From positions 5,828,001 through 5,892,000 of the forward strand of contig NC_092406.1 of the NCBI RefSeq assembly GCF_009017415.1: a DNA stretch of 64,000 bases. The letters are read 5' to 3'. Positions 19,180-31,872 of this stretch are shown in pieces. The DNA is from Aspergillus flavus (taxonomy: Eukaryota > Ascomycota > Eurotiomycetes > Eurotiales > Aspergillaceae). A model generated the notes under the pieces. That model was not told the origin of the DNA. It did no database searches and was given only the letters and a program-made list of their open reading frames with translations. The position numbers and the translations under genes are program-made. Every line of letters begins with the position of its first letter. Position 1 is the first letter of the stretch.

Positions 19180-22059
19180 GATGGAGGAATAAGGAGACTC
19201 TCCTTTCAACCAGACCCGATCATTACCCCTGTCAAGTTAATTTCGTCCACTATTTGTTTTCCTTTTTTGTTTTTCTTTTTTTCTTATTTCCTTTTCGGGG
19301 AGTGGGACCTTTCTTTTTCTTTTCTTTCAGGGGGGGGGGGGGGGGGGGGGGGGCAGGAAGCGTGCAAGGGAATAGAGGCTGGTAGAGTGACAAGCAATCT
19401 GGGAGCGAATCCACGCTGCTTGCGGGCTGAAGGTCACTACAGATTGGACAGTGGACGTGCAGCGGTTGAGGAGGCAGGCAGTGGTGATGATGGTGTTGGG
19501 TAAGAGTGGGGGGGGGGGGGAAGGTATGATCGTGGGTCGGGGGAGGTGAGGAGGAATGTAGAGGATCTGATATCACACGGGAGAAAGGAAATTAAGCGTA
19601 CCAGCGCAGTAATTAGAAGCGATGTAGCATATATGGGAGGGGGGGAAAGAGGCAAGACCAGTGAGGAGGAATCAAGAACGAAAGAGGAAGAGAATGTGGT
19701 GGGAGGAAAAGTAAAAGCCGTTGCAAGTGAGCGGCTGATCCCTCACTTGCAAGTAGATGATGAGCGATAACAGCTGCAAGAATCGGTGTAGAAAGGCAAT
19801 AAATTAATTCGGGCCCGTCGGAAAATTTAGAGGCACATGCCTAACATGCTATACCGCCAAATAGAAAACTCATTGGATGCGAGCCTCAAGTAAGGATGAG
19901 AGAGAAAATGAAGAAAAGAAAAAAAGAAAGGAAAATTCAAAATGCAAACGGTGGGATACTGGCCACCATCGGGAGAGGACAACAATAATGGTCGTACGGA
20001 GAGCGGTGGGAAAAATGAAAAAAAGGCGAAGGCTGGTCGGAGGGGGTATAAAGACGCAGTGAATGAACAACAATAACTTGATGGATCGATGGACAGTTGG
20101 CGAACTAAAAGATGGTTTAGCGGCGGACAACAAAACAGCCCCATCTGACAAGGAAAAGATCGTTTACCAGCCTTGCCTTTTTATTTTTTAGGCTCTTGAA
20201 AATGTATTTTATTTTTTTCAGTCCTTCTCTTTCATTTGTTCGGGTTCTTCCTCGTTTGTAACTCGATCAACCATTCTCAATGGCTGGAAATTGAAAAATC
20301 ACGCTGTTGTCTGAATCGGGGTTCTCGCCCAATCCCCACGCAAGGCGCCACAGATACTACATAGTATATAGTATAGTCCGTATACGTGGATGGCCTGCCC
20401 ATACAGTATTGATATTGAACGTGACATGGATTGGGATCTTAGCCATGAGCCCCTCCGTCACTTGGGCTCTAAAAGTTCATATAAAAATCCCAATAAACCT
20501 TCTTTCCCGCTTCGCTCTTCCTTCCATTCCTTCTTGAATTCTTCTATCTAGAGGCGTTCATTCCAAAGAGGAGGCGGCCATGTCTCAACGTGGTGCGACC
20601 GGAATGTGATCTGTCCCCTGTGGGAAATTGAGTCTGCCTGTCGGACGGTCTCCAAGAGCCCTACCAATGGCCCTATGATCGTTGCACAGGTGTGTCGGTA
20701 CCTCTTGGATCCCAAAATGAAGATGAAACGAGGACTGGCCACGAGCAAGACCGCTTCACCCGCACGTATGAAGTGGCATCGAGGAATCAACAGATGAAAC
20801 GCCTCTTATGCCCGTCAATTGTGCCCCTCTTGACCTAGACAGACTTTTGATCCAGGAACGAATAATGCAGCCTAATAAGCAGCAGCATTATTTTGCAACC
20901 CTATGAAAGAATGAATCGATTCCGCAGCTGTGACGGGATAATCCTCCCAAGTGTGGAGAGGGTCAAGGCAGACCCGCCACGAGCATTGGAACCCACTCTC
21001 CGACAAGACCCTCAATCAGGTCTCCAGGACGACCCTCCCTCCTCCACTTCCATTGGCCCTCCCGCTGCCAACTCATCACAGTCCTTCCTTGTGACAAAAT
21101 GTCCGTCGTCCCATGTCATTGATTGGTCGCAATGAGAATACAGTCATGCCTAAGGTACTATGCTTTATTACTTTCTCTTCTCAATCCAATCGAGCATTTA
21201 AACACGATGTCCTAGATTCTCCCCCAAAGTTACTAACCATTAGTTAATATAATCCATTCACTCTCGCCCGACCAAACTTTGCTTGGTGGGGGATCAACTT
21301 CCCCAGCCACCAAACCAGCCACCTGGCCCTTGCTCGGCTCACCACCATCGATTAGTATTCGTAGTTTGCGCTCATCGAATCATCCTTCAAGACGCGTGTG
21401 TCTGCTATTACCCGAGGATAGTCGTATAGTTATGGATGTTGTCTGCTTACGCGAACCGTGGAACAGAAACGCTCCGTATCCTTGGTTCTGCTGACCCTTA
21501 TCTGGACTGTCTTCGTCCCTCGTTATTTAGCCGGAACTCGGTCGCCGGGGGTTGGCTGTATATAATGTAGGCTTTTTTTCTCAATACTTCTTCAATTTAG
21601 TTACTGCGGCTCTCTTGAACTAGGGATGCCAGCTTTTCTCGTTTTGCTCTTTTTTATGACCCGACGATCGTACCGAATTCGCATGGTATGTTCGTAGGAA
21701 AATATAATAAACAAACCGTAAGAGTGTCCCTGGCCGCGGGGGACGTCGTATCCCGAGGTTGCAAAAGTACAGAAATAGATGGCTGACCCTGCACCTGCAG
21801 CCGCATTGCCAATTTTGCTACCTTAGGCATCATAGATGACATACATGGCCCAGACAAGGGAACAAGGTTGAATACTGTAGTTTTCGGTATTCCTCGAAGA
21901 CGTATCTAAATACAATTCCATACTTTGGTGTATGAAGGCAAGTAAAATAGGATATGCCATGATAATAATATAGAAAAAAAAATATCCAGGTTAAACTCCA
22001 GGCCAACGGACAAAAAACATGCAAGAAAGACAATTGCTTTTTCCCTCTACTAGATCGAA
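19180..22059. other. Long intergenic region, promoter side of the disordered protein gene
   Basis: It contains homopolymer G runs (24 G at 19330-19353, about 12 G near 19509-19520), purine-rich stretches, and several short ORFs with biased composition that look like chance. A CATATAAAAATCCC element near 20478 followed by a CT-rich stretch resembles a plus-strand core promoter, but only very short ORFs follow. From about 21650 it should include the 3' UTR of the helicase gene. Confidence 0.4.
19330..19353. repeat. Homopolymer run of 24 G
   Basis: Twenty-four uninterrupted G on the plus strand, 151 bp upstream of the ATG of the minus-strand gene, so it would be a C run in that gene's leader or promoter. 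It could form a G-quadruplex. The exact length may be affected by sequencing error. Confidence 0.85.
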
Positions 22060-24149
22060 TCAGTCATCATTATGCTTGCGCTTGAACTTCGAGCCGGGCT
22101 GGCTGCCGTAGTTCCGTCGGCCCTGTGGTGGTTTGTCTTTCAGGCTGGAACCGAGCTGAATATCGATGCGGGGAGGCGTCGAGAAGCCGAAGCCCTTCGA
22201 TACCTTAACCAGGTCGAGCTTGTGCACGTCGAAGACGGACCGGAGAGAGTGGGAGGCATATGCCTGAAGGTAGGAGCGGTAACCTTCCTTGGCGGACTGT
22301 TTGCGGATGCGTTAGTATAGGAACACGATACGATGTCTAAATCAGCGAAGCTCACCTTGTTCAGATAGTAGTTCTGGCCAATGAGCTTCTCCAGTTGAGA
22401 CTGAACATTGACAATCTTCTGAGTCGGGAAGTCAAACTCCACGACGGGCACTCGAGCCTCCTTCAGATGCTTCAAGAACCCTACTTCCGAGGGTTGCAAG
22501 AACATCAGACTGCGTCCCTTTCCGTTGGATCCACGGGCTGTACGACCAACACGGTGAATGTAGTCACGAGGGTCATCTGGGGGGTCGAACTGGATAATCC
22601 AGTCCACAGCAGGAATCTTGAGAAAGTTAGACGGGTGTAACAGAGACATACATCAGGATAGAAAGGCAATTGACATACATCTAAGCCTCGGGCGGCAACG
22701 TCGGTACAGATCAGGGTTCCCTGCTTTGCATTGCAGAATTCAAAGAATGTGTTGGTCCGCTTCTGCTGCTTCTGCTTTCCGTGCAAGTCAAGCACAGGGA
22801 GGTCGATATACTATAGTTCTATCGTGTTAGCTACAAACCTCGGCTCACAAAATTAAATATACTTACGTTGAGCAATTCACCGTAGTACTTGACAGAGTTG
22901 CAGCTGCTCAGGAAAACGATGATTTTCTTCCTAAGGTTGCGCTTGAGGAAGGAGAACAGGAGTAAGAAACGCTTGTCAGCTTCACAGATGACATAGCCTT
23001 GCTCCAATCCCTCAACGGTACTGTGCTCCTTGCGATGGTCCACGTTGATGTAGAGAGGGCCAGGTCTGAGAGAGATACGGGCCAAATCTTCAACCTTGGT
23101 AGTTTGCGTGGCAGAGAACAGCATAGTTTGTCTGTTCTCAGATGGAAGGATCTTGGCAATTTGGCGCATTTCATCTTCGAAACCGACTTCCAGGATACGG
23201 TCCGCCTCGTCAACTGTCAACAGTTAGCCACTCAATTCACCCACTCGCAATGCGGAAAAGATTTATCGTACTGATAAGTGTCCGCAAGTTCTTGAACACG
23301 AATCCTTGCGTGTTCTGCAGATGATCGAGCAGACGTCCAGGTGTTGCCACGAGAAGGTTAACACCCTTCATGAGCTTCTCCGCCTCGGCTCTCCGGTTTG
23401 CACCACCGATAACAATACCGTAGGTCTGGCTGTGATGCGCCAAGAGTTCCCTAACTTGACCGAAAATCTGAAGTGCAAGCTCACGAGTAGGACTGACGAT
23501 AATGGCACCAGTACCTAATCAAAACGCAGGGGTTAGTATACAAAACCGCGGACCCACCCGAAAATGCGTAGAACATACCGTTTCTCGGCTTGAATCGCAG
23601 AGCGCTAAGCATTTCAATGGCAGGAATCAAGAAGGACAAGGTCTTTCCGGAACCAGTCTTTGCAGCACCAAGAACATCGCGACCAGCAAGCAGAGGAGGA
23701 ATTGTACGCCGTTGAACTTCAGTCATCGTCTCGAATCCCATTCCCTCGATACCCTTCATAGTCTTCTCCGACAATCCCAGCTCCGTGAACTTCACTGGGT
23801 CACCATCCTGCTGGGGCAGACGGATCGTATCCGCAGAAGGAAGATCCTCACCGTTGGCGGCGGGTGTCTCTTCAGCATCGCTCTTCTCCTCTTCATTATC
23901 AGAGGCCTCCTGCTCAGATTCCTCCGTATTCTTCTGCTCCTCATCACTAGACATATGTTCGACCTTCTGCTTCTTGGACTTCTCTTTCTTCGCCTTCTTC
24001 TTCTCGACGGTAACTTCCTCCTTTTCGGGAGATTCGATCACGGCTTCAGTCGCAGCTGGGGCAGCAGCCTCTTCCTTGCGCGCATTTCCACCATGCTTTC
24101 TCTTGCGCTTCTTCGAGATAGATTGGGCGGTATCCACAGGGATCGGCAT
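22060..24149 (-). CDS. has1: DEAD-box ATP-dependent RNA helicase Has1
   Basis: Six exons join cleanly: 24149-23579, 23514-23272, 23213-22867, 22810-22679, 22616-22356 and 22296-22060, encoding 596 residues. Introns are 56-64 nt. The N-terminus is a long Lys/Glu-rich nucleolar-type extension (about residues 10-110). The helicase core follows: [19 protein letters not shown] and the Q motif, AAKTGSGKT near 160, [17 protein letters not shown] near 273-276, FSATQ, and HRVGRTARG. The C-terminus ([17 protein letters not shown]...[12 protein letters not shown]) is the Has1/DDX18 signature. Has1 acts in the nucleolus in both 40S and 60S pre-ribosome assembly and in snoRNA release. Length and domain order fit the family. 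It is expected to be essential. Confidence 0.95.
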
Positions 24150-24879
24150 TTTGGCTAGAATTTCTCCAGAGGGGTTTCTCCTGGAAAGCTTGCCAAATGA
24201 AAATCGTGAGATACGGAGCCTTTTTTTTTTTTTCTCGGCGGAAGACAATTTTTTTGCGGAGCGAAAATATTGCCTGGCCAAACTTCCCGCATCACGTGCT
24301 GATAGCCCCTGATAGCTGGGCGGTCTGCAGATTATGAGCCATGCTAATAAGGCAGAAATTACAGGTGGCAGTGGCGCTTTTCCGTATGAAGAAGAGTATA
24401 TGAAAGGTGGACCCGACAGCATCGTGCAGATCAATATTCTACAATTAGACTAATGAAATACCTTCCCAAGAACTTCTTTATACTTATATCATACTGTTTG
24501 CTTTTCAAGACTTCTGACTAGTCAGCTAATCTATAGTAGCTCAACCGCCCCGAGAACGCTCGTAGCTGGACTATTCCAGGAATAGACAGCGGATGCACTC
24601 GGTTCAGGATCAAGAGTGAGTAGGTGTACTAGGCAGCCAAGTGAATGTATATAATGTGTTTGCACACGCATCTATTGTCTTCGCCTTCGGAAACTACCTT
24701 GTTTACGGGGACGCAAAAACAAGAATGAAAGAGTTCTATACCAAGATACTATTACATCATGCGGTGACCACGTGGAGGAACGTATTTCAAAAACGAATAA
24801 TGATGGTCGAAGGGGGTGCTTCTCGAAGTTTTCGTCTTTCATCAAAAGCATCTTAGATTGCAGCGAAATTATATGGTCA
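24150..24879. other. Intergenic
   Basis: Promoter of has1 and upstream region of the monooxygenase pseudogene. Small ORFs here look like chance. Confidence 0.4.
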
Positions 24880-26760
24880 ATGATGGAAAGTTATCGTGAT
24901 AAACCTATCCTTGCCAATCGCATGATGCGCGTCATCTGCATCGGTGCAGGGCCGTCAGGACTATATTTAGCATATAGGCTTGAGACATCATTTACAGGCT
25001 ATATGCTAGAAGTGTATGAAAAGAATGAATATATCGGAGGAACATGGTTCGAGAATCGATATCCCGGATGTGAGTATATGTCCTCTAGAGGAGGCAAGTA
25101 ACAAAATCTGATAATGAGGCTCAGGCACCTGCGATGTCCCATCGTGAGTGGATCATATACATCATGATAGAAGAAAGTACCCATGGAACAGGCATATGTA
25201 CACTTACTCCTTTGAGCCTTAATGGGACTGGTCAGCTAGTTATACTTCAGCCGGAGATCCATGGCTACTTCTCCGGGTTTGCGGACAAACATGGTTTTCG
25301 CGATTTATTCAGTTGCAACCATCGGGTGGTGGGCGCTAATTGGGACGATGTAAGCTCACAGTGGAAGCTCCGAGTCGAAGATCCCAAGAAGGAAGTGTTT
25401 GAGAGAAGGTGTGATTTCCTAATAGATGGCACTGGCTATTTAAACTCCTGGCGTTGGCTTTCTATATCAGGTCTTGGGTCGTTCAATGGAAGGCTGCTCC
25501 ATACCGCGAACTGGGATGGATCTTTTGCCGTTAACTGGAAAGCGGGTCGGGTTGATTGGGAATGGGTAAGGCTAGTTGTTTCTTGCTGCTCATGACTCCC
25601 AGTTGCTGAGTTTGCTAGGTCTTCCGGTATACAATTGCTTCCTGAGCTTCAAAGGTAAGTCAAGGTATCCGTGTATGCCACATCTCTAGCAGCTCCAGCA
25701 AGGACTGCAGGACATGGCATAGCCTTCATGCGCAGACCAACCTGGGTGATTCCAGAGATGAGATACAAACAACGCAGATACACAGACGAAGAAAAGCAGA
25801 CGCTTCGAGACAATCTCAGGAAACTGCTCCAGCTACGGAAAGATATCGAGGCTAACTATACGACTCTTCTACCCCTTTTTCTGAAAGACACGGTATCCTA
25901 GAAAGCAGCTACCCAAAGGTCAAAAAAAAAAAATGATGACGGATGCGATTGGTGATGATAGCCTTGCAGAAAAGCTGATTCCAGAGCATCGATTCGGATG
26001 TCGTCGCCTTACAGTCTGATATCCTACCTCGCTAGCAGCATATCTTACTGACAATGTTATATCCCAGTACGAATTACCTGGAAAGCCTCACGAAGCCCAA
26101 CGTAAAGCCTGTCTTTGGAAATATCAAGGAATATAACACCGTCTGGCGACATTATGCTAGACGGCAGCGAGTATGCATTTTATGTCTTGGTTTGGGCACA
26201 GGCTTCCAGACCAGCTTTCGACCTGCATTTCCATTAACAGGTCGCAATGACACCAACCTTGCCGAAGTCTGGGAAGAGGAACCGCGAAGTTACTCGGCGA
26301 ATCGCGGCTCAGGTTTTCGGAACTACTTCATGTTACTTGGCCCTAACAGCCCCTTGCCAATTCACCCCTTATCATTTGCATTGAGGCGCAGGAACACTAT
26401 ATCGCCAAGTTTCTCAACCGGTGGCAGAAAGAAGACATCCGCACGTTCGAGCCCAAGTTAGAAGCGGTCGATGATTTCATGGAGCAGAAGGACTTGCTCA
26501 TGAAGAGCACAATCTGGGAGAACGACTGTCGATCCTGGTTTAGAAAACGCCAACACCGGCAAGGTCAGTGGATTGTGGCCTGGGAGCGGGCTAAGCTATA
26601 TAGAAGCCGTGGCCGTTCAGCGGTTCGAGGATTTCTACATCACATACGCGACAAAGAATCGATTCACCTATTTAGGGAATGGATTCAGTCAAACGCATTT
26701 GCAACTTGAAAGCGACCTGACATATTAAGTGCGCCACGAGGACAACGGTGAATCAGTTTT
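24880..26760 (+). pseudogene. Decayed FAD-dependent (Baeyer-Villiger-type) monooxygenase
   Basis: The order of motifs follows a fungal BVMO-like FAD monooxygenase: an N-terminal Rossmann motif (IGAGPSGLYLAYRL), EKNEYIGGTWFENRYPG, then EIHGYFSGFADKHGFRDLF, ANWDDVSSQWKLRVEDP, FNGRLLHTANWD, NGSSGIQLLPELQ after an intact-looking intron (about 25567-25619), RYTDEEKQTLRDN, GRNDTNLAEVW, and FTYLGNGFSQTHLQLESDL. The frame is broken many times: a TAA at 25220-25222 within FEP-WDWSA, a frameshift near 25250, a TAG at 25899-25901, frameshifts near 26355 and 26540, and a TAA at 26726-26728. Intron signals survive (GTGAGT near 25071 and 25144). The gene is therefore dead, though recently enough to be readable. 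Such enzymes often act in secondary metabolism, but no cluster partner is seen nearby. Confidence 0.85.
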
Positions 26761-29599
26761 TCAGGGAGTCCGTTTAGGCAGTTACAATAATTGTTGCCCA
26801 CCAGTCGGCTCATCTGAAACGAGATTCTGAGCCACTCATAAAGAAGACTAGGGATATAAGGAGCATTTCAACTAAATTAAGAGGGATGGGTATGAAACAG
26901 ACCACTAATGAGGTAAATGGTGAAGTTAGTGGCCAAGACACGCAGTGGGAGGAAAAGTCTTCGCGGTCTGGGTTCAGAAAGACCACGTACTAAAAATAGG
27001 AAACGCCTGCCGCCCATGGTTGAGAAATCAGTTCCATTTCAAGACCTTTCCTAGAAATTACAGGTCATGATTCATGCACTTTACAAGAATTTTATGAACC
27101 AGGAAATACAGGAGAGAGATACTGTGCAAACTCACCGCGTTCCCCAGGTATTCGACGAGGATCCGATGGGGTCAAGACGTCATGACATGCATTCCGATGA
27201 TGGCAGAGGCAACGATGATCAATGCTGATCACCTCAGGGATGGAGGAGGGGAAATTTCCATTCCTGGGCTTTTTTTTCTTTTTTCATATTCAAAGAAAAT
27301 TGTGGTGATTATTGTTCTCCTTTTCATGGAATTTATTCCTTACAATGAATCAATTGACGCCCAAGACAATTTAATTACAGGATTTTCACTTCTGTAAGAC
27401 TTGGGAGTAATTCTAAAGGGCGACCTGATTGCCCTTGTTTTTGAATGGGAGGGGCTGTGCATTGTAGACTTACGAACAGAGTGCCACTTACTCTTAGTTC
27501 TTGTAACCTTCTTGGTCATCTCAACGCTAGCCGAGTTGTTTAATTAAACGAAGGAAAGAAAAGAGGAAAAAACGAATACGTCGACAAGACAGCGGAGACC
27601 CGCCTCTTGAGATTGGTATACCGTGGACTCCGTATATTACATATATTGGGAGATCACCACCATGAGGTGCGAGTGGTTGACAGTTCAACACAAGATAAAA
27701 CCACATTATGAGCATATGGGGTATGGTGTGCATATGCGATGGTACTTTCATTGCATCTCACACAGGGCCAATAATGACCGGTGGTTCTAGCAGTATGCAC
27801 CGATGCACATACAGTACATACATTTATTGCGGTAGTCTCTGTGATAAAATTGTGAGATATCATGTAAGTAGTTGGTTATTAATAGAAACCTATGAAGCAG
27901 CAGTCGCCCAGTCCCACGAAGCGCGAAGGATGTCAGTAGGCAGAAGGAAAAGGCGAGAAAAAAAAATTGTTGCCAAGTACTCCATAGTCGATGTGGTTCA
28001 TTGACAGGATGGGGTTGAACGGCGGCTATCCTCAGCATCCGAACGCAAGAAAATAGAGTACTCCGTAAGACGAGCGGCAAGAAGATCCACCGATCATACT
28101 ACTGTATCTTACTTCTTGCGGTGTCGTATCTGGAAATGTAACTCCACCAGGTCAAGTCATGGCTGTAATCTCGCAATTCTCTGGGTAGTCTTGGGATCAT
28201 TTCCATTCCCAGCCTTTTCGCAGGCGCTAACTAGGTTCTCTTGGCCGTTAGTGGTGAGCAAATGAGAGGTATGAACCGTGGGCACTGAGCATAACCATCC
28301 GCATGCGGGCCCAGAACCAACCCCCCCCTGAGAGACGCGCGTGCGCCGACTGGACCTGAGAAAACGTAAAAGTGGGAGAGAGAACTCAACTGGTCGTCCA
28401 TTTAGAGCAAAAACTGAGTTGATTTGTAGGAAAGATGGCAAGTTTGTCTGCAGGGTAGCAGTGGCAGCAGTAGTTTTTGTGTTGGCATCATTCTAAATTC
28501 TTGGTTGTTTTTTCCGGATTTTTAATTTTTAATTAATTTTTCTCTCTCTTTTCTTCTTTTTTTCCCCTCCCGTGCTTCCCCATACTTCACCCCTTCGTTT
28601 CTTTCGAGCCCAGCCGGTTGATGTCAAAAGTGTTGTGCTTCAAGACACACATACATACATACATACATACATACATTAGTTTAGTTGTTGCTACCACGAG
28701 TAGTTAAGGGAGAGGAACATCCATTCTTCAGACCAACGCTACGCCGATTGTGATTGGCTCCGACATCCTAAATCACCCCCCGTGCTGAGTCAGGGTCTCA
28801 GCGTCAGGTGTTTCACGAGCATTCCGACCGTCTCTCCTCCAACCGGGGCTGAGCGGCTTTTATTCTCCCCTGAAGAAATATCGTCGCCTGAAGGAGACAA
28901 GAGAGAGGGTATCTTCATCTCTCCACCTTCTTCTTTACTCTTTTTCGTTTCTTCGACTACACCTTTTCCCCTTCCGCTCGTTTCCTTTCCCCCCCAAAAA
29001 CTCTCCTCGTCAATCCGAGTGAGAACGGTCTCCTCTCCGTTCCTGGGAGACTCAGGCAACTAGTTTCCCTCCCCTGGTCCCGACCCCCTTCAAGGCTATA
29101 CTGTGTGTCGCCGTCCCGCTCGCTTTATTGTACCCTTCAACTCTCGACAACTCCGACTATCTGACACTCGTTAACTCGTTCCATTCTTTACCATTCGCTA
29201 CTTTGGTGCCTTTTTGTTCTTAATTATTTTTTTGTTCTCCCACCCTCGTCCTTCTCTTGTGCTTTCGATGAACAGTCGCTGTGGTCATCAATTTACCGCC
29301 CAGTGATTCTTCAATGACGTGAAGTTGTAACCAATATAGGAAGCTATTTCACAATAATTTTTACTTTTCGCCATCTTGGATACCTCCTTCCTCGCTCTCG
29401 CTTCTAGACGACTTGGCACAACTTGACGACCCAGTGTACCGTGAGACTTCCGCATCCGGCCGGTCCCAAGCTGGTGCTCTGGAGTACCACCTTCTATTCT
29501 ATCTCGCTTCTGGTGTCTCCCTATTCCCTCGCTCATAACCATTAAAATTCGCATTCGCTATCTACCGGAGGAGTTGAAGTCGGTAATCCTATCACGAAA
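26761..29599. other. Long intergenic region, promoter and leader of the FLC-like gene
   Basis: I see no gene between the pseudogene and the FLC-like ORF. From about 28500 the plus strand becomes strongly pyrimidine-rich (CTTTTTTC, CCTCTCC, TTCTTTACTC), typical of a highly expressed fungal gene's promoter and 5' leader. An (ATAC)n microsatellite lies at 28651-28676. Confidence 0.5.
28651..28676. repeat. (ATAC)n microsatellite
   Basis: About six and a half tandem ATAC units. Too short a unit, and no spacers, for a CRISPR array. Confidence 0.9.
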
Positions 29600-31872
29600 A
29601 TGCAGTTCAAGGCGCTTCTGTCAGCTCTTCTGCTCGCCTTCCTAAGTGCACCACTAGTAACCGCGACCAAGCTGATCGAATCCAATGCGCTTAACCTGTG
29701 CCAAGACAGTTCGAACTTCACAGCGACCCTTTTCAAAGTAACGTTCACGCCAAACAACAGATCCTTAGTCTTCAGTTTCGATGGAGTCGCCGCAATTTCG
29801 GGTAAAGTCAAGGCGGAAATCGTCCTTGATGCGTATGGCTACACGGCGCTTAAAAAAGAAATTGACCCCTGTGAAATGAACATTGGGGGTCTATGCCCTA
29901 TGAGTGCCGGACCTATCGATGTTCCCAAGGCTCAGATCGATGTTCCACAAGATGTAGTAAACAGTATCCCAGGTGGGTACAGACTATTATGCTCCGGCAC
30001 GGTCATTGTCGCTAACGTCATCGCGTAGGCATTGCATACACAGTTCCCGATCTCGATGCTTCCGTCCGTATCTACATCAACTCCACTGATACTGGCGAAA
30101 GCATCGCGTGTGTTGAGGCTTCGTTATCAAATGGAAAGACGGTTTACCAAAAAGGGGTCGGCTGGTCAACAGCTATTATCTCCGGGTTAGGCTTGGCTGC
30201 TTCTGCTATCACTTCTGGCTTAGGTCATTCAAACACCGCCGCGCATGTGGCGGCTAATGCACTCTCACTATTCAGCTTTATGCAATCGCAGGCGATGATC
30301 GGTATGACATCTGTCCATATGCCCCCGATCGTTGAGGCGTGGACCCAAAACTTCCAGTGGAGTATGGGTATCATCCATATCGGATTCCTGGAATCAATTT
30401 GTACCTGGTATCAAAGATCGACTGGAGGAACACCTTCAACGACCCTTTCCGAACTTTCAACAACGTCTGTGCAAGTGCTCAAAAAGCGAACCCTCGACGA
30501 AGCCACGGGATTAGTCAAGAAAGCATCAGACATTATCAAGCGTGGTTCCGGTGCCGAATCCGAGACAGCCAACACATCGAATCTTGTCGTTCGCGGTATC
30601 AAGCGTGTTGGGTTCAAGGCCGGGATTGAGGCGACTAATATTTTCCTGACTGGTCTTATCTTCTTCGTTTTCTTCGTGGCTGTGGTGATGATCCTCGTCT
30701 CGCTTTTCAAGGCTGGCTGTGAGGTCCTTGCCAAGAACGGCAAGATGAAAACCGATAAGTTTCAGGATTTCCGTAACGGTTGGAAGATCGTCGCCCGCGG
30801 TATTTTGTTCCGACTTACTTTAATCGGTTTCCCTCAGATGACCGTCCTCTGTTTGTGGGAATTCACCCAGCATGACTCTGCAGCTGAGGTTGTGTTGGCT
30901 GTGATCATGTTCTTTTCTATTCTCGCGGCTCTGGGATGGGCTGCCTTCAAGGTCATCCTTCTGGCAAAACGTTCCATCACCATGCATAAAAACCCTGCAT
31001 ACATCCTCTACTCGGACCCTACATGTCTGAACAAATGGGGATTCTTGTATGTGCAATACCGGGCGACTGCATACTACTTTGTCATTCCAGTTCTGGGCTA
31101 CATCCTTGTTAAAGGCATGTTTATTGGTCTGAGTCAAGAAGCGCCAGTTGTGATGACTATTGCCTTGGTTATCCTTGAGGCTGGTATGTTGATTGCCGTC
31201 AGTGTTCTGCGGCCATGGATGGACAAGAAGACCAACATCTATAATATCTCCATCGCTGCCGTGAATTTCCTCAACGTCATCTTCCTTCTCTTCTTCTCCG
31301 AAGTTTTTAACCAACCTGGCCTGGTAACAGGTGTCATGGGCGTCGTCTTCTTCGTGATCAATGCGGTTTTCGCGCTGATTCTTTTACTTCTGGTGCTGAT
31401 CGCTTCTATCTATGCAATTGTCTCGAAGAACCCGGATATGCGGTACCAGCCCATGAGGGATGATCGCGGTTCTTTCATCAAGTCTCAGGGCCAGCTGACG
31501 ACTGAGTTGGATGCCCTGGGTGCCGCTGCTCGTGGCGATGTTAAGACTGGAGCCTACAAGTCTAGTCCATTTGATGATGACAACGGTTCCTTCTCCAGCG
31601 GCAACGGAGCCAGTATTAACCGTCAAAACCTCGATGTGCACGGCCATGACCAAGCGCCCAATACTCGTCAAGCCCCAGTTTCTCCGGTTGATCCCTCCCT
31701 TCCACTGTTCCCCAGCGACGCTTCAGGACGACAAGAGCCTCCCAGCTACAACGCGCGGTCACCGTCACCAGTCCCGCGGGGTTACACTGCGTCCCCACTC
31801 AACAATCCCAACGCTTATAGGGCACAGAACAACCCCAGTCCATGGCAAAGAGGAGCTGGATATGATCACTAA
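29600..31872 (+). CDS. FLC/TRP-like membrane protein (flavin carrier family)
   Basis: Two exons, 29600-29972 and 30029-31872, join across a 56-nt intron (GTGGGT...GCTAAC...GTAG) to encode 738 residues. The N-terminus is a signal peptide (MQFKALLSALLLAFLSAPLVTA). It is followed by an ML-like lumenal domain of about 150 residues with cysteines in LNLCQDS, DPCEMN and GLCPM. From about residue 190 there are many hydrophobic spans (GLIFFVFFVAVVMILVSLF, LAVIMFFSILAALGWAAF, VNFLNVIFLLFFSEVF, NAVFALILLLLVLIASIYAI), and a disordered cytosolic Pro/Ser/Asn-rich tail ends the protein. This is the layout of yeast Flc1-3 and fungal TRP-family proteins, implicated in FAD/haem import to the ER, calcium balance and wall integrity. 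Which Flc paralog it corresponds to cannot be told from sequence alone. Confidence 0.88.

Noticed and set aside
14415..19192. Several plus-strand ORFs of 60-220 codons opposite the disordered protein
   Set aside because: The minus-strand frame is continuous over three exons with good splice sites; the others are shadows.
19250..19655. Overlapping ORFs on both strands around the G runs
   Set aside because: Composition is homopolymer-driven (poly-Gly, poly-Pro, poly-Lys); no conserved motif and no splice structure.
20580..21135. Plus-strand gene after the TATA-like element near 20478
   Set aside because: The first ATG gives only eight codons, and later ORFs are short and without recognisable motifs.
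24889..26740. Monooxygenase as a working gene with many introns
   Set aside because: Introns can explain only some of the frame changes. Stops inside conserved blocks (25220, 25899, 26726) and frameshifts near 25250, 26355 and 26540 have no splice signals around them.
28641..28680. Short tandem repeat as a CRISPR array
   Set aside because: Four-base units without spacers in a eukaryotic genome: a plain microsatellite.
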